Shown: positions 33,456-48,327 of the stretch, piece by piece
How positions within the stretch are numbered: position 1 is the first letter of the stretch
Layout: each line of letters opens with the position of its first letter
From: Symmetrospora coprosmae
Taxonomy: Eukaryota > Basidiomycota > Cystobasidiomycetes > Symmetrosporaceae
Length of the DNA: 64,000 nt
Assembly (NCBI GenBank): GCA_008802785.1
Contig: VUYT01000024.1
Coordinates: 62,001-126,000, forward strand
Direction: 5' to 3'
Position numbers and translations under genes: made by a program
The notes under the pieces: model-generated
What the model was told of the DNA's origin: nothing
The model's database searches: none
What the model saw: the letters and a program-made list of their open reading frames with translations, nothing else

Positions 33456-35835
33456 TCAGAGCTTGGCCTCTCGCTTGACCGCACCAGGGACAACGCCTTC
33501 TTTCTTTGCTTGATCTCTGAGAATACGCCGAAGGATCTTGCCGGACGGGCTCTTCGGAATGACCTCCAGGAACCGGATGCCTCCTCGCAGTCGCTTGTGG
33601 TTGGCAATCCGCTCTGCGACCCACGCCTGGATCTCGGTCGCCAGGTTCAGGTTTGACTTGGCCTGCTTGGGGTCCTTGAGTACGACGTAGGCTAGTGGCA
33701 ACTCCGTCCCTTGTTCTTCGACATGAACGCCAACAACGCCTGAGTCTGCAAGGTGCCGTACCGGACTGGTCAGCTACGTTCCACGGCTCCTGTTCTCAAC
33801 TCGACGTACCTGCGACTGCAGGGTGCTCGAGCAGGAGCGCTTCCAGCTCGGCAGGAGGGACCTGTCAAGCAACGTCAGTCAGGTTGGTTAGACCGCCTTC
33901 TGTGAGGAGACGAGACATCTGATGATGACTTACCTGGAAGCCTTTGTACTTGATCAGCTCTACACAGCGCCGAGAAACGGCATCAGCCTCCACGCCTCCC
34001 AAACAAGACCTGATGCTCGAGTTGTGCTAATCCACCTTTGATCCGGTCTGTGATATAGAACCAGCCGTCCGCATCGACTTTCGCTACATCTCCTGTTCTG
34101 AGCCAGCCATCCTCGACCAGAGTCTCTCTCGTGGCGTCTGGCCGGTTGATGTACTACCATCGTAGGAATAAGGCGGAAGGAGTCAGCGCGGGGTTCCCAA
34201 CCTCGGGCTTTACAAGAAACAGCCTCGGTGTCTTGCACTCACGCCCTTCATGATGATGGGTCCTTTCATCCAGATCTCTCCCTCATCACCGATGTTCTCG
34301 ACGTCCTTCATGGTGACTGGATCGACAATCCTGCCCTGAACGTTTGGCAGTAGCTTGCCGCAGCTTCCTGGTCGAGGGCTATCGTAGGGACCATAGTGCG
34401 AAGTCGGGCTGGACTCTGTCATTCCGTACGCCTGAGTGACGTAGCAGCCCAGACGCTTGCGTAGACGCCCCTGCAGCTCCGGGCCAAGCGGCGCCGCGCC
34501 TGATAGGAGATATTTGAGGCTGCTGAGGTCGTACTTGTCTACTACTGGATCCGAGGCGAGGATGAGTGCCACAGGCGGCACCAGCAGCATCATCGTTGCG
34601 CGGTACTTCTGGATCGCCTTGAGGCAAGTTTCGGTCTCCCAACGCGGAACAACGACGATCGTTTGTCCTTCGAGGATTGGCAGATGGACAAGCTTCGTCA
34701 AGCCATAAATGTGCTAGATTGAAAGGGACCTGTCAGCCACGCTTCTCACCAATGATCTGGGATGTGGTGGACTGCTTACGCTCATTGGAAGGAAAGCAAA
34801 TCCGATATCATCCTTGTCGCCCATAAAGCAGTACAGCCCGGCCAGCACACTCGTCATGTTGTAGACGGTTGTCATGACACCCTTGGCCAACCCAGTCGTG
34901 CCCGACGAATAGCACAGGTACGCCAAATCCTCTTTGGGGTTGCTGTAGACATGCGGCTCCAGCATCTCCTCCCCGATGAGATCATCCAACGTCTTGTAGC
35001 CTTCTAGCTTTGGGTCGCTTCCGCTCACTTCCGATCGTCGACACGCAAAGACAACACGTTCCTTGCGCTGCTTTGCTGGCCAGTGCGCCGTTGCCTCCAG
35101 CACTACCGGGAGCAGGTCTGGGTGACATAGGACCGCCTGCGAGCCAGAGTCTTTGACCTGGTGCTGGAGCTCGGAGCCCGTGTATACCGCATTGGCTGGA
35201 GAGATGACTAGACCTGCACATTGTCTGACAACGCGGCACAACGGCAAAAGGGGTTAGACATTGGCATGACCGCCCAGCCCTTCTGTCCAGTCGCGACAAA
35301 CTCACCCGCCGAGGAGCATGAGCTGGTAGTGCTGACTGTTTGGAGAGAAGACGCAATAGACCTAGATAGTAGCCTCCATGTCAGCTTCACCGCGGCGGAA
35401 GTCGCAGTGGCCGCTTCTGCTTGCGAAGCTGCCGACCCACATCGCCGGGTTTCAGACCGAGCCTGTTCCGCAGACCGTATGCGAGACGCTGACAGGAGTC
35501 TTTGAGCTGCTTCCTCGTGGTAATCTCTCCTGTGGGCGCGTAGATGACTGCTGGCTTGTCGTCGGAGATATCTGCCGGGGGCGAACGAAAGCATGAGCGG
35601 GGACAGGCCATGTCGCGTATCGCTGCAACGGAGATTCGCGCAACGCACTGTTCTTGTTGCTCCAGACGTACTCGAACAAGCCACGCTTTGGGTGCAGCGG
35701 AGCTGGATCCCACTGCAGGATTAGAGGGGGAAACGAAAGAGTCGATTGACAGGCTGCATCAGCAGGGCCCCCGAACGCGCCCGCTCTCGGTCGCATGGGT
35801 TTGTCCCTCACGGTAGACTCGAAGATGCGGCCCAT
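33456..35835 (-). CDS. 4-coumarate:CoA ligase-like acyl-CoA synthetase, peroxisomal
   Basis: ATP-dependent acid:CoA ligase of the ANL superfamily; in fungi such 4CL-like enzymes activate aromatic or medium/long acyl acids in peroxisomes. The ATG at 35835 gives an 8-codon exon (MGRIFEST) joined to [17 protein letters not shown]. Motifs in order: ATP loop [13 protein letters not shown], a [13 protein letters not shown] block, [34 protein letters not shown], and [20 protein letters not shown]. The catalytic-Lys motif is [15 protein letters not shown]. The C-terminus REAKL supplies a PTS1-type tripeptide (AKL), which supports peroxisomal import. About seven introns. The substrate cannot be deduced. 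Confidence 0.9.
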
Positions 35836-36266
35836 TGCTTTGCGGCTTTCCAAAGTGGAAGAGATGTCAGGACGTGCAAGACCGTATTCAGCCAGCAGAC
35901 GAGATGGAGAAGAGGAATGGCTCAAGGTTGGAGGAGCTCCAAACTGCAAGGGACCCGCTCTCCCCCCCTCCAGAGTGGGGCTCTCCGTTTCCCCGGGCAA
36001 GAAGGACGATCGTCGGCCCGGAGTGGACGAAGAAGCCGAGGCGGGCGGGCGCGGCATCAGGAGATCACGTGGGAGCGACCACAAGCTCGCGACATGTGCA
36101 GCGACTTCAAGGCCTCGGGGACGGGCAGGCACTGGATGAGTAGGATTGCAGGCAAGCGAATGCAGTGCCAGGTCTGCTCTGCGGCAACACACTCGTTCTC
36201 TTTGCATACAGATACTCTATTACGGCAATCCCCTCGTCGTATTTCTGCAACGCTGCACTGCCCACG
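35836..36266. other. Spacer between the CoA-ligase and SLT2 genes
   Basis: 431 bp with no supported gene; CoA-ligase promoter and SLT2 3' flank. Open frames here lack protein-like composition. Confidence 0.5.
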
Positions 36267-38348
<2,082 letters not shown>

Positions 38349-38719
38349 AGCGGCGGGGCTACTGCCGCGAGTGAGGGGAGTGGACGGGAGAGGGGACGAG
38401 CGGCGCGCTCAGGGGGGATGGGATTCAGAGAGAACGAGGCGGGACAGAGGTAGCTTAGGCAGGATTGAGGGTTCTAACGTGATCTGCCTTAGCTGCTTAT
38501 GAGTGCGTACGTGTGCGAGGAGTGGTGATGATGCTGAGCGGGAGTGAAGGAGTGCGCTTTGGTCCCGACGGCGCATGCACAAATGCTCGCTCTCGCTGCC
38601 TCCTCTTCCTCTTGTTCAGACGCCGACATCTACGCAAGCACCCGCAGCACGCGTACATCAGCGACACGGCCGTCATTGTTCCTTTGCCAGCACGCGCTCC
38701 TCCACTGCAACCCCGCGCC
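38349..38719. other. Divergent promoter region, SLT2 / MTF1
   Basis: 371 bp between the two start codons. The MTF1 frame stays open upstream of its ATG, but the peptide there is not presequence-like. No other gene is seen. Confidence 0.5.
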
Positions 38720-40594
38720 ATGCAGCACGCTGTCGCTCCCTCCCTGCTGTGCAAGCTGTGTCGCGGGGTGGCAGTGTTCGCGGCATCGACCCGTTCGCGT
38801 CCGCGGTACGCGACACTGTCAGCAGCGGCATCCACCTCACAATCGCCTGGCACGTCACAGCGGAGGGCTCGTCAGCGTCCTGTCATCCGGCGCTCCATCC
38901 ATGCATCCGCCGAAAAGGCGAGGTACCGCCAGCCTGCCGTCCTGGAAGCCAACTCTGACGTCGAGGGGCGCGCCGCGACAGACGCCCTATCCACACCCAG
39001 AGTACGCAACCTCAAAGAACTGTACGACACATCGGGAAAGAAGAAGCGGCCCATCCTGTACAACAATGAGACGGCTAAAACCGTGGCAGGCAAGATCCGG
39101 CAAGGAGCACGAAGATTGACAGTCGTGGATCTATACGCTGGTGTGCAGAACGCTTTCCGCCTTGTATCCTCTAGCCGTGAACGTTTGCAGCAGCAATGCC
39201 AGATTCTGATTCAGCGTCTCTATCCCTCCCGTCATTTGCACTGTCTTACTGCTCCTCCTCCCCTTTTCCGGCCTCGTCTCGTCGACAGCACACGGCTTGG
39301 TGTCGAAAGCCTTGCTGGAGAATCGGAATGTCGAGACCGTAGTTGCGTTTGAGAGGACCGCCAAGTATCAGGACGAGCTGCAGGTGAGCCGAGGCTGTGG
39401 CTCTGTCGTCCACCGGGGCGGAGTTACACAAACTGCGGTATCACCAGGGCTGATTGCTCGCTTGCTGCGCCCCGCCTCCGTCTCGTCTCACAACACGAAG
39501 GATCTCGTCACGAACAGTGCGGGTCGGTTCGCTCATGTCGCTCTAGACCCTTTTTGGTGGGACTCGTTTAGCGTAACGAAAGAGCGTGGTCTGTTGGACA
39601 GGGTCGAGACGCTGCCTTGGGAGGAAGGTGAGAGGGATCGCTGGCCTTTGTGTCGTGTTGAAGATGCGGTTACGGCAGCTTACTGAACATCGTTCTGATA
39701 TCCATCACTCAAGACCACCTCGGCCTCGCTCTAGTAGGATGCATCCCGGATAACATGAACGCCGAGCGGATGGTCTTTCAGCAGCTCACCTGCATCCCGG
39801 AGCGGATGTGGCTGTATGAGTATGGACGCTTCTCGTCCTACCTCATGGTGTCGGACAATTTGGCAAAGGTGAGGGCTGGCCAGATCGTATGGCAGCGGCG
39901 TACCTAGACTGTTCTCGTGCGCCGTACTCGCATGAAAAGAAGGTCTGATGCATCCGCTGCGTTGTCCCTCTCGTAGCGCATGCAGGCAAAAGTGGGCGAT
40001 CCGGCCTATCACAAGGTGGCAGTTATCCTCTCGTGCCTGGTCGACATCAAGCCGCTCATCCCGCCGCTCAGCCCGCTGCGCGAACATTTTGAAGGAGTAG
40101 CCCGGCGCATCTACAACCACAAAGCCGATGCCGCCTACATCTATCTTCGAATCACACCAAAGAAGGAGCCACTCCTCAAGTCGCAGGAGGAGCTCGAGGC
40201 TCTCGAGTACTTGACAAAGAACTTGTTCATTCACCGAGCTACCAGCTGGCCAGATGCCCTAAAGTGAGGCTGAGCGTCATCTGCTAGGTAATCGCTAGCT
40301 AACAGGATCGCTCGTTCAGGTATCTCGCACCTGGCGCGGACATCATCCCAAGTCTCATTGAAAAGCAGGGCCACAGCGTAGACCGGAAGAAGCTGCCTCG
40401 CCAGCTGACGACGCAAGAGTGGATTCACATGCTGCACGCCTTCCTGGATTGGCCATTCCGACCCAAGGTCAGTTCCAGCTCTGATCGTTCATGTTTGGGC
40501 AGTGTTGACTGATACCATGCGCCCACGGATGTCCGCAAATCAGGACCTCGAACAGTCAGACATTCGGGACAGCGCTGATGGTTCGCAGGAGTAG
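38720..40594 (+). CDS. MTF1: Mitochondrial transcription factor Mtf1 (rRNA-dimethylase-like)
   Basis: Specificity factor for the phage-type mitochondrial RNA polymerase, related to KsgA/TFB dimethyltransferases. The ATG at 38720 opens a mitochondrial presequence (MQHAVAPSLLCKLCRGVAVF, Ser/Arg-rich). The methyltransferase-like domain begins PILYNNETAKTVAGKI, then VVDLYAG (motif I region). After an intron come SKALLENRNVETVVAFER and KYQDELQ. Another exon gives HVALDPFWWDSFSV, then HLGLALVGCIPDNMNAERMV, and ERMWLYEYGRFSSYLMVSDN in place of the catalytic NPPF-type loop. The C-terminal helical domain includes LEYLTKNLFIHRATSWPDAL and ends DIRDSADGSQE at 40594. About seven introns. A true dimethyltransferase role is less likely because the NLPY motif is not evident. 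Confidence 0.83.
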
Positions 40595-40829
40595 CGAGCG
40601 CGACAGGATGTCTGTTGTTACAGTTGGGACTGCGGGTGCGGGGCAGACGCTCGTTCCAGTCTACGGCGGCACTGAAGGAGCCGGCGCCTTCGCCAGATAT
40701 CCAAAGAATGTGAAAGGGTAATGCCATTGCAGCACTGAGCATCGACAACAGGACATTAAGAACGTCGCGTCGCAACTGAGCAGAATCGTCCAGCAATTTG
40801 CCGGTTTTCAGTCGTGGCAGAACCTTCAC

Positions 40830-42617
<1,788 letters not shown>

Positions 42618-42625
42618 GATGGAAT

Positions 42626-42660
42626 AGATTGGATGGATAGATGGATGGATGATGCTGATG
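42626..42660. repeat. GGAT/GATA-type simple repeat in the DAHP synthase 5' flank
   Basis: A short imperfect tetranucleotide run (GGAT, GATA) lies just upstream of the DAHP synthase start. It resembles the units of the minisatellite near 12.6 kb but is not the same repeat. Confidence 0.6.
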
Positions 42661-42913
42661 GCTAGAGGAGAGCTGACAAGAAAGTGAAGCCCGTCTGTCG
42701 TGTATATTTCATGCGGGTCCCCGACAATGACTCGCTCTCTCCCACTCGATCACACCGACGAGGCACGGAGCTGCTCTAGTCAAAGGCATCACTGACAGCT
42801 CACACTCTTAGCTCTTACTCTTGAACGTTCTGCAGACGGCTCGCTCAGATACTTCTTGACCCACTACTGCTCCGGTCCCCGCCGAGGCGCGCATCCTGCA
42901 ACCCCTGGACGCT

Positions 42914-44271
42914 ATGGTCTCCCATGACGCCTGCTTGCCCTTGAATCCGAGCTCTATCCGCTCAGCCCATGCACGCATCTCCTCGCACATTCACCGCACG
43001 CCTCTCCTCACAAGCAAGACGCTGGATACGCTCGTGTCATCCTCCTCCTCTTCCTCTTCGTCGAGCACCGCTGGAACAGCACCTCGAGTCAGGCTACATT
43101 TCAAATGTGAAAACTATCAGCGAATAGGCGCATTCAAGGCTAGAGGTGCCTTCCATGCCCTCTCTCACCTGATCGAGGTGATGGGCGTTGAGGAGGTGCG
43201 ACGGCGAGGCGTCGTAACGCACTCTTCGGGTGGGTGATGAGGTCCTGCTCGCTGGCACAGAAGACAAGGCCCTTCAATCAACCGACACCTTCTCCCTCGT
43301 CACCCGCGCTCACAGGCAATCACGCACAGGCACTCGCGCTGGCCGCACACACTTTCGCCGTCCCAGCCTACATAGTCATGCCTTCCATCTCGACACCGTC
43401 CAAAATCGCAGGAACGCAGGCCTACACCTCCAACGTCATATTCTCCGGCTCGACTTCTCAGGAGCGAGAAGCCAAAGTCGCAGAAGTCGTGCGCGATACG
43501 GGAGCCGTTCTCATCCCACCTTACGACCATCCGGATATTGTACTCGGTCAGGGTACGACAGCCCTCGAGATGGATGAGCAATTTCAGGAGACGCGCGAAG
43601 CAGACGAAGCGGGTGGTAGCACTGATCAAAAGAAGAACTTCGACCTCGTCATCTGTCCGCTTGGTGGAGGAGGCATCCTCAGCGGCATCGCCACGTACTT
43701 TAGCGACCGGCCCAGCACCCGCGTCTTTGGCGCCGAGCCGTCGTATCAAGGCTGCGACGATGGCAAGCGCGGTCTTGAGGCCAATCCTCCCAGTCGCATC
43801 ACATCAGTCAAGTCGCTCACCATTGCTGATGGGCTGCGGACTCCGGTAGGCGAGATACCTTGGCAGGTCTTCACGCAAGGCTCGTCTTCGAGCAAGCCAA
43901 ACTTCCTCGAGGGGATTCGCAGCGTATCGGAGCAGGAGATCAAGGATGCCATGCGCTTGCTCATGGAGCGGATGAAGCTCTTCGTCGAGCCAAGTGCAGC
44001 TGTGGGCTTGGCTGCCCTGCTGTACGACGAGGAGTTCAGGCAATGGATAGTGCATGAACAGCTGCGAGGTAGTCAAGATGGGCAACAACAGGTCTGGGAC
44101 GTGGGTGTCGTGCTCACAGGGGGAAACACGACAATAGAGGCCATCGCGGGCATGTTCAGCGGAGAAGCGGAGAACAAGCCTCGCGAAGCTGCAGGAGCGA
44201 CAACGACGTCACGCGAGCAAGGCAAGGTGGGCCTGGATGGCAAGCGAGTGGCAGAGAATATAGCAGGGTAG
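42914..44271 (+). CDS. Serine racemase / serine-threonine dehydratase-like PLP enzyme
   Basis: Fold-type II PLP enzyme that racemises or deaminates hydroxy-amino acids; the choice between racemase and dehydratase cannot be made from the sequence. The ATG at 42914 gives SIRSAHARISSHIHRTPLL, the usual family opening. Residues about 42-52 are a Ser homopolymer not typical of the family. The Schiff-base Lys is in CENYQRIGAFKARGAFHAL. After one intron (HSSG|NHAQALALAAHTF) come VPAYIVMPSISTPSKIAG and the tetraglycine phosphate loop CPLGGGGILSGIA. TLTIADGLRTP-like residues (SLTIADGLRTPVGEIPW) and VGVVLTGGNTTIEAI (PLP pyridine-nitrogen site) follow. There is no regulatory ACT domain, which favours a catabolic or racemase type. 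A Thr/Glu/Arg-rich tail ends at 44271. Confidence 0.9.
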
Positions 44272-44381
44272 CATGTGCATGACTGGACATTACTGTAAAT
44301 TGTTCCCTTGTTCGGTTCGCACGCTCCGTTGTGCGAGCTCGTCTTTGTGCGGGTCCCGTGCCTGGTTGCTCTCCGGCTGAC

Positions 44382-46283
44382 ATGCAGAGCGCGACCCTTC
44401 GAACAGCTTCCCGCCGTCTGTCCAGCATTGCAAGCACGCTCCAGCAGGCATCCAGCGCACCAGCTACTCGCAGAATGCCAAAGACAAAAGTTGCAATTGT
44501 CGGTGTGTGCCCAGCCCGTCGCCATCTGTGGACGGCCTGTTTGCTGACGGACTGCCCTATGCACCTCCTCGTGGTACATTGCAGGCTCTGGGTGCGCAAC
44601 AACCGTCGGGCAACGGCAGGAGGTACCGCACATAGCATATCTGACACACACTGCCCTACATCTCTGCTCACAGCAACTGGGGCAGTACCATTGCCAAGAT
44701 TTGCGGTGAGAAGCGCGTCCAACTGCGGATATGACGTGCGGCTCTCCGGGACTGTCGTGCCTGGCGAACGCGGCACGTATGCAGCAGCACCATCCCGCCT
44801 CGCGCTGAACTGCCTCGTTCGTGTCTGTCTCCTCAGGCAAGAATGTATCAAGATACCCTGACGATTTCGAGGAGGAGGTCCAGATGTGGGTGTACGAGGA
44901 GAAGGTACGTGCCGGCAGACACGGCTTCTGCAGACGCGGCCTCCCAATGCGTCTACCTGACCATCGATACCGTCCGCTGGTATTCACAGGTGGAAGAGCG
45001 CAATCTGACGGAAATCATCAACGAGAAGCATGAGAACGTCAAGTGCGTTCGACGCCGGCATCTCTGTGCGATCAGGCCTCGTCGTCGCGGTCTTCTCACA
45101 TGCCTCCTCATACAGGTATCTGCCAGGCATCACACTCCCTTCGAATGTCATCGCGAACCCGGATCTCAAGTCTGCGGTCAAGGGCGCAACTGCTCTAATC
45201 TTTGTTACACCGCACCAATTCATCGACAGTATCTGCGAGCAGCTCAGCGGCAGCATACCGAAGGAGGGTGTCCGCGGCATTACGCTTGTCAAGGTGCGTC
45301 CAGGGCGCTGTACAAGAACGACTGACGGCGTCTCTTGTGGACTGAAAGGCTGATGGAATGTCTATCCCCACATCCCACGTAGGGCGTCGATGTCAACGCT
45401 GACAAGATCAGGATCTTTGCCGATGTGATTGAGGAGAAGCTTGGCATCAGCTGCAGTGCACTATCTGGAGCCAATGTGGCTAACGAGGGTGGGGCGCCTC
45501 CTCGGTCTTCCCATGGCTGCTGCCCGATTAACCTAGCGCAGCGTTGAAGACGTGCGCATCCTTCTCACTTTCCAGTCGCCGAAGAGAAGTTCTGCGAGAC
45601 GACCATCGGCTACCGGCACGAGGAAGACGGCAAGATGTTCCAGCAGCTGTTTCAAACGCCAAACTTCAAGGTGCAGACGGTCAATGATGTGGAGGGCGTG
45701 TCGCTCTGTGGAGCGCTGAAGGTGAGCATCGAAGATCAAGCTGATCTGTACCAGCGCGCGGTCGCACTGACACAAGGGGTCCTTGCGCCCAATGGCTATG
45801 GCTAGAACATCGTCGCTATTGCGGCAGGCTTCGTCGATGGCTTGGAGCTCGGCAACAACAGCAAAGCAGCCATCATCCGGCTAGGCCTGCTCGATATGAA
45901 GAACTTTGCCAAGGAGTTCTTCCCGTCAGGTACGTTTGGACAAATGGCATGGCCCTATACAGGAGGGCTGATCCAGGATGCGGTCCATAGTTCAAGACCG
46001 GACATTCCTCGAGGAGAGCGCTGGTATCGCAGATGTCATCACGTCATGCTACGGCGGCAGGAACCGGAAGGTGGCAGAAGCATTCGCAAAGACGGGCAAG
46101 TCATTCGAGGAACTCGAGGACGAAATGTTAGGGGGTCAGAAGCTGCAGGGAACATCAACCGCCATCGAAGTCCATAACTTCCTCAAGGCCAGAGGGCGCG
46201 ATTCGGCCTACCCACTCTTCGATGTCGTCTACCGCATCACTAAGGAGGGGTACCCTGTCGAGAAGCTCACTCACGACTTGTGA
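44382..46283 (+). CDS. GPD1: NAD-dependent glycerol-3-phosphate dehydrogenase
   Basis: Reduces dihydroxyacetone phosphate to glycerol 3-phosphate for lipid synthesis, redox balance and osmotic glycerol. The first ATG (44382) opens a Ser/Arg/Ala-rich leader, [19 protein letters not shown], that looks like a mitochondrial presequence; a second Met at residue 32 ([10 protein letters not shown]) could start a cytosolic form. The Rossmann motif [11 protein letters not shown] is split by an intron. Then come [45 protein letters not shown], the catalytic-Lys region [20 protein letters not shown], and [16 protein letters not shown]. The C-terminus ([20 protein letters not shown]) ends THDL at 46283. 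About nine introns. Confidence 0.95.
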
Positions 46284-46561
46284 AGGTTATGGAGACTGGG
46301 ACACAGATCGCGGGAGCGATAGATAGATTCGCACACGCGCTGCTTCGAAGTGTTGAAGAGCAGCGTCGTGCTGCATGTAATACCGGAAGCTGGCAATGGC
46401 AAGTCGCGGCTAGCCGAGTCACTCTGTCGTGCGTGGGAGACATTCTGCAGGTCAATCGCCTCTATTGCACGGGCGCATATTTGGTAAAAGCTACGGATAC
46501 ATGCGGGTATGTGAAGTATGCGCGTTCACTATTTTGGCACGCCCGGACTTGCTATCGCCAT

Positions 46562-47952
46562 CTAGTGGAAGATGACGAGATCCTCGAAGCCGTACTGGAG
46601 GGAGGTAAAGGCAAGCAAGGCAAGCGCTCAGTCGCGTCATCGCCTTTGATGGCAGCCACTGCCCTGGCCTGACTCACGGTGGTGGGGTCGTTGAAGCGCA
46701 GACGCTGGTCAAGCGCGTCGACCTTCTTGACATCCTCCTCTGGGATGTCGAATGAGCAGACATCGAGGTTGTTCGCCAAGCGCTTCTGGTTGTTGGACTT
46801 GGGGATGACGGCAATGCCTTTTTGCGTAGACCACCGGAGAAGAATCTGAGCGGGGTCCTTGTTGAGCTTGGACGCGATAGACTTGATCGTATCGTGCTCG
46901 AGCAGGGGGGCGACTCCAGTGCCAAGGCCGAGCTCGACGTAGCTCATGGGACCCTGCAAAGAAGAAGTAGACTAGTGAGCGGAAGTCATCGGAAGGGGCA
47001 GGTAGGTAAAGACACTTACAAATGAGGAGTACGCGGTAACAGCAATGCCCTTCTTTTGGCAGAAGTTCACAAGGTGCTTCTGTACGTTGTAAGGGTGGAG
47101 CTGATAAGCGAGAAAAATAAGGAGTCAGACGTGATGTACATAAAATGGTCGGGTTCCCGCAACTGTCGCCCACCTCAATCTGCAGCGCAGCAGGCTGGAT
47201 CTTTGCATATCGGGTCAGGTCGATCATGAGGGAGCCAGAGTAGTTGGAGACACCAATGGACTTGGCGAGGCCAGCGTCGACCAGCTCCTCCATGGCGTGC
47301 CAGGTCTCGTGGAGGGGCACGTTGATCTGCTTGAATGTCTTGTTGTCGGACGCGAGCCATCCAGAAGGCCACCGCGTCTCGGGCTCGACGTATTCCAATG
47401 CGACCGGGAAGTGGATGAGGTAGAGGTCAAAGTAGTCGAGGCCCCACAGCTCGAGCTGGCGCTGGCAGGTCTTCTTCACGACGGATGGCTCGTGCTGCGA
47501 GTTCCAGAGCTCTGCACGGGGCAATCAGTCAGACATGTCCGGATGCTATGACGTCAAGTAGACGAGCTTACTGCTTGTGATGAAGAGGTCCTCCCGCTTG
47601 ACGAGGCCCTCGTCGATGGCTCGACGGACACCTTCGCCGGACTCCTTCTCGTTGCCGTAGTCTGGATGGGATCGACCGTCGTTGTCAGTAAGAAGCCCCG
47701 GGTTTGAGGGCCCTCTTCAACCCTAAACTCACCAAGGGCTCCGTCGAAAAGGCGGTAGCCAGTCTTGATGGCGTTGTAGACGGTATCCGCGCAGGTCTTG
47801 TTGTCGACCTTCCAGAGACCGAAGCCAACGATGGGCATCTGCATGATTATTGGATGGCGCATTCAGCTTCATCGTGCTCCCCACAGCCGCCGGCTTGCTT
47901 TGTCGGACCTCACCTCATGTCCGCTGTTGAGCTTGATGGTAGGGGCAACCAT
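46562..47952 (-). CDS. XYL1: D-xylose reductase, aldo-keto reductase family
   Basis: NAD(P)H-dependent reductase of D-xylose and related aldoses or aldehydes. The ATG at 47952 gives [20 protein letters not shown]. The catalytic tetrad is visible: Asp/Tyr in DGALDYGNE (joined over an intron), Lys in FITSKLWN, and His in DLYLIHFP. The coenzyme-binding loop is [14 protein letters not shown], the xylose-reductase type that accepts both NADPH and [24 protein letters not shown] and [20 protein letters not shown] are standard blocks for this subfamily. The last exon is tiny ([10 protein letters not shown]), joined over an intron after DPTT, with the stop at 46564-46562. About six introns. Substrate preference is inferred from the family. 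Confidence 0.93.
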
Positions 47953-48327
47953 GGTGTGAAGTAGTGGTGTAGGACTGAGTGGACGAGAGAAATGTGCAGC
48001 GATGTCGATGCAGAGAAGGGAAGAGAGAGAAGCCGCCAGACTGTCCTGACGGAACTTTTAGGTGGGCTATGTCGCCGCCGCCGCTCCCGCCAGCCCGCGT
48101 ACCTGCTTTGACGTCGGACAAAGCTCCGCCGGGCAATTCTTTCGCCGCTCGAACACTGGCAGCAGGCGGTCGTGTCAATGGCACCTCGGTTATACAGTAC
48201 ACGGAACCTATACGGCACACAGACGACCTGCCACGATATCGAGCCGTGTGAGATTGCATCGAGCGGGCTCTGGCGTGTATCATCTGCCCGCAGTCGGGTA
48301 TGGGGAACAAGGAGTCCGAAACGTGCT
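47953..48327. other. Spacer between xylose reductase and MCU
   Basis: 375 bp with no supported gene; promoter of the reductase and 3' flank of MCU. Confidence 0.5.
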
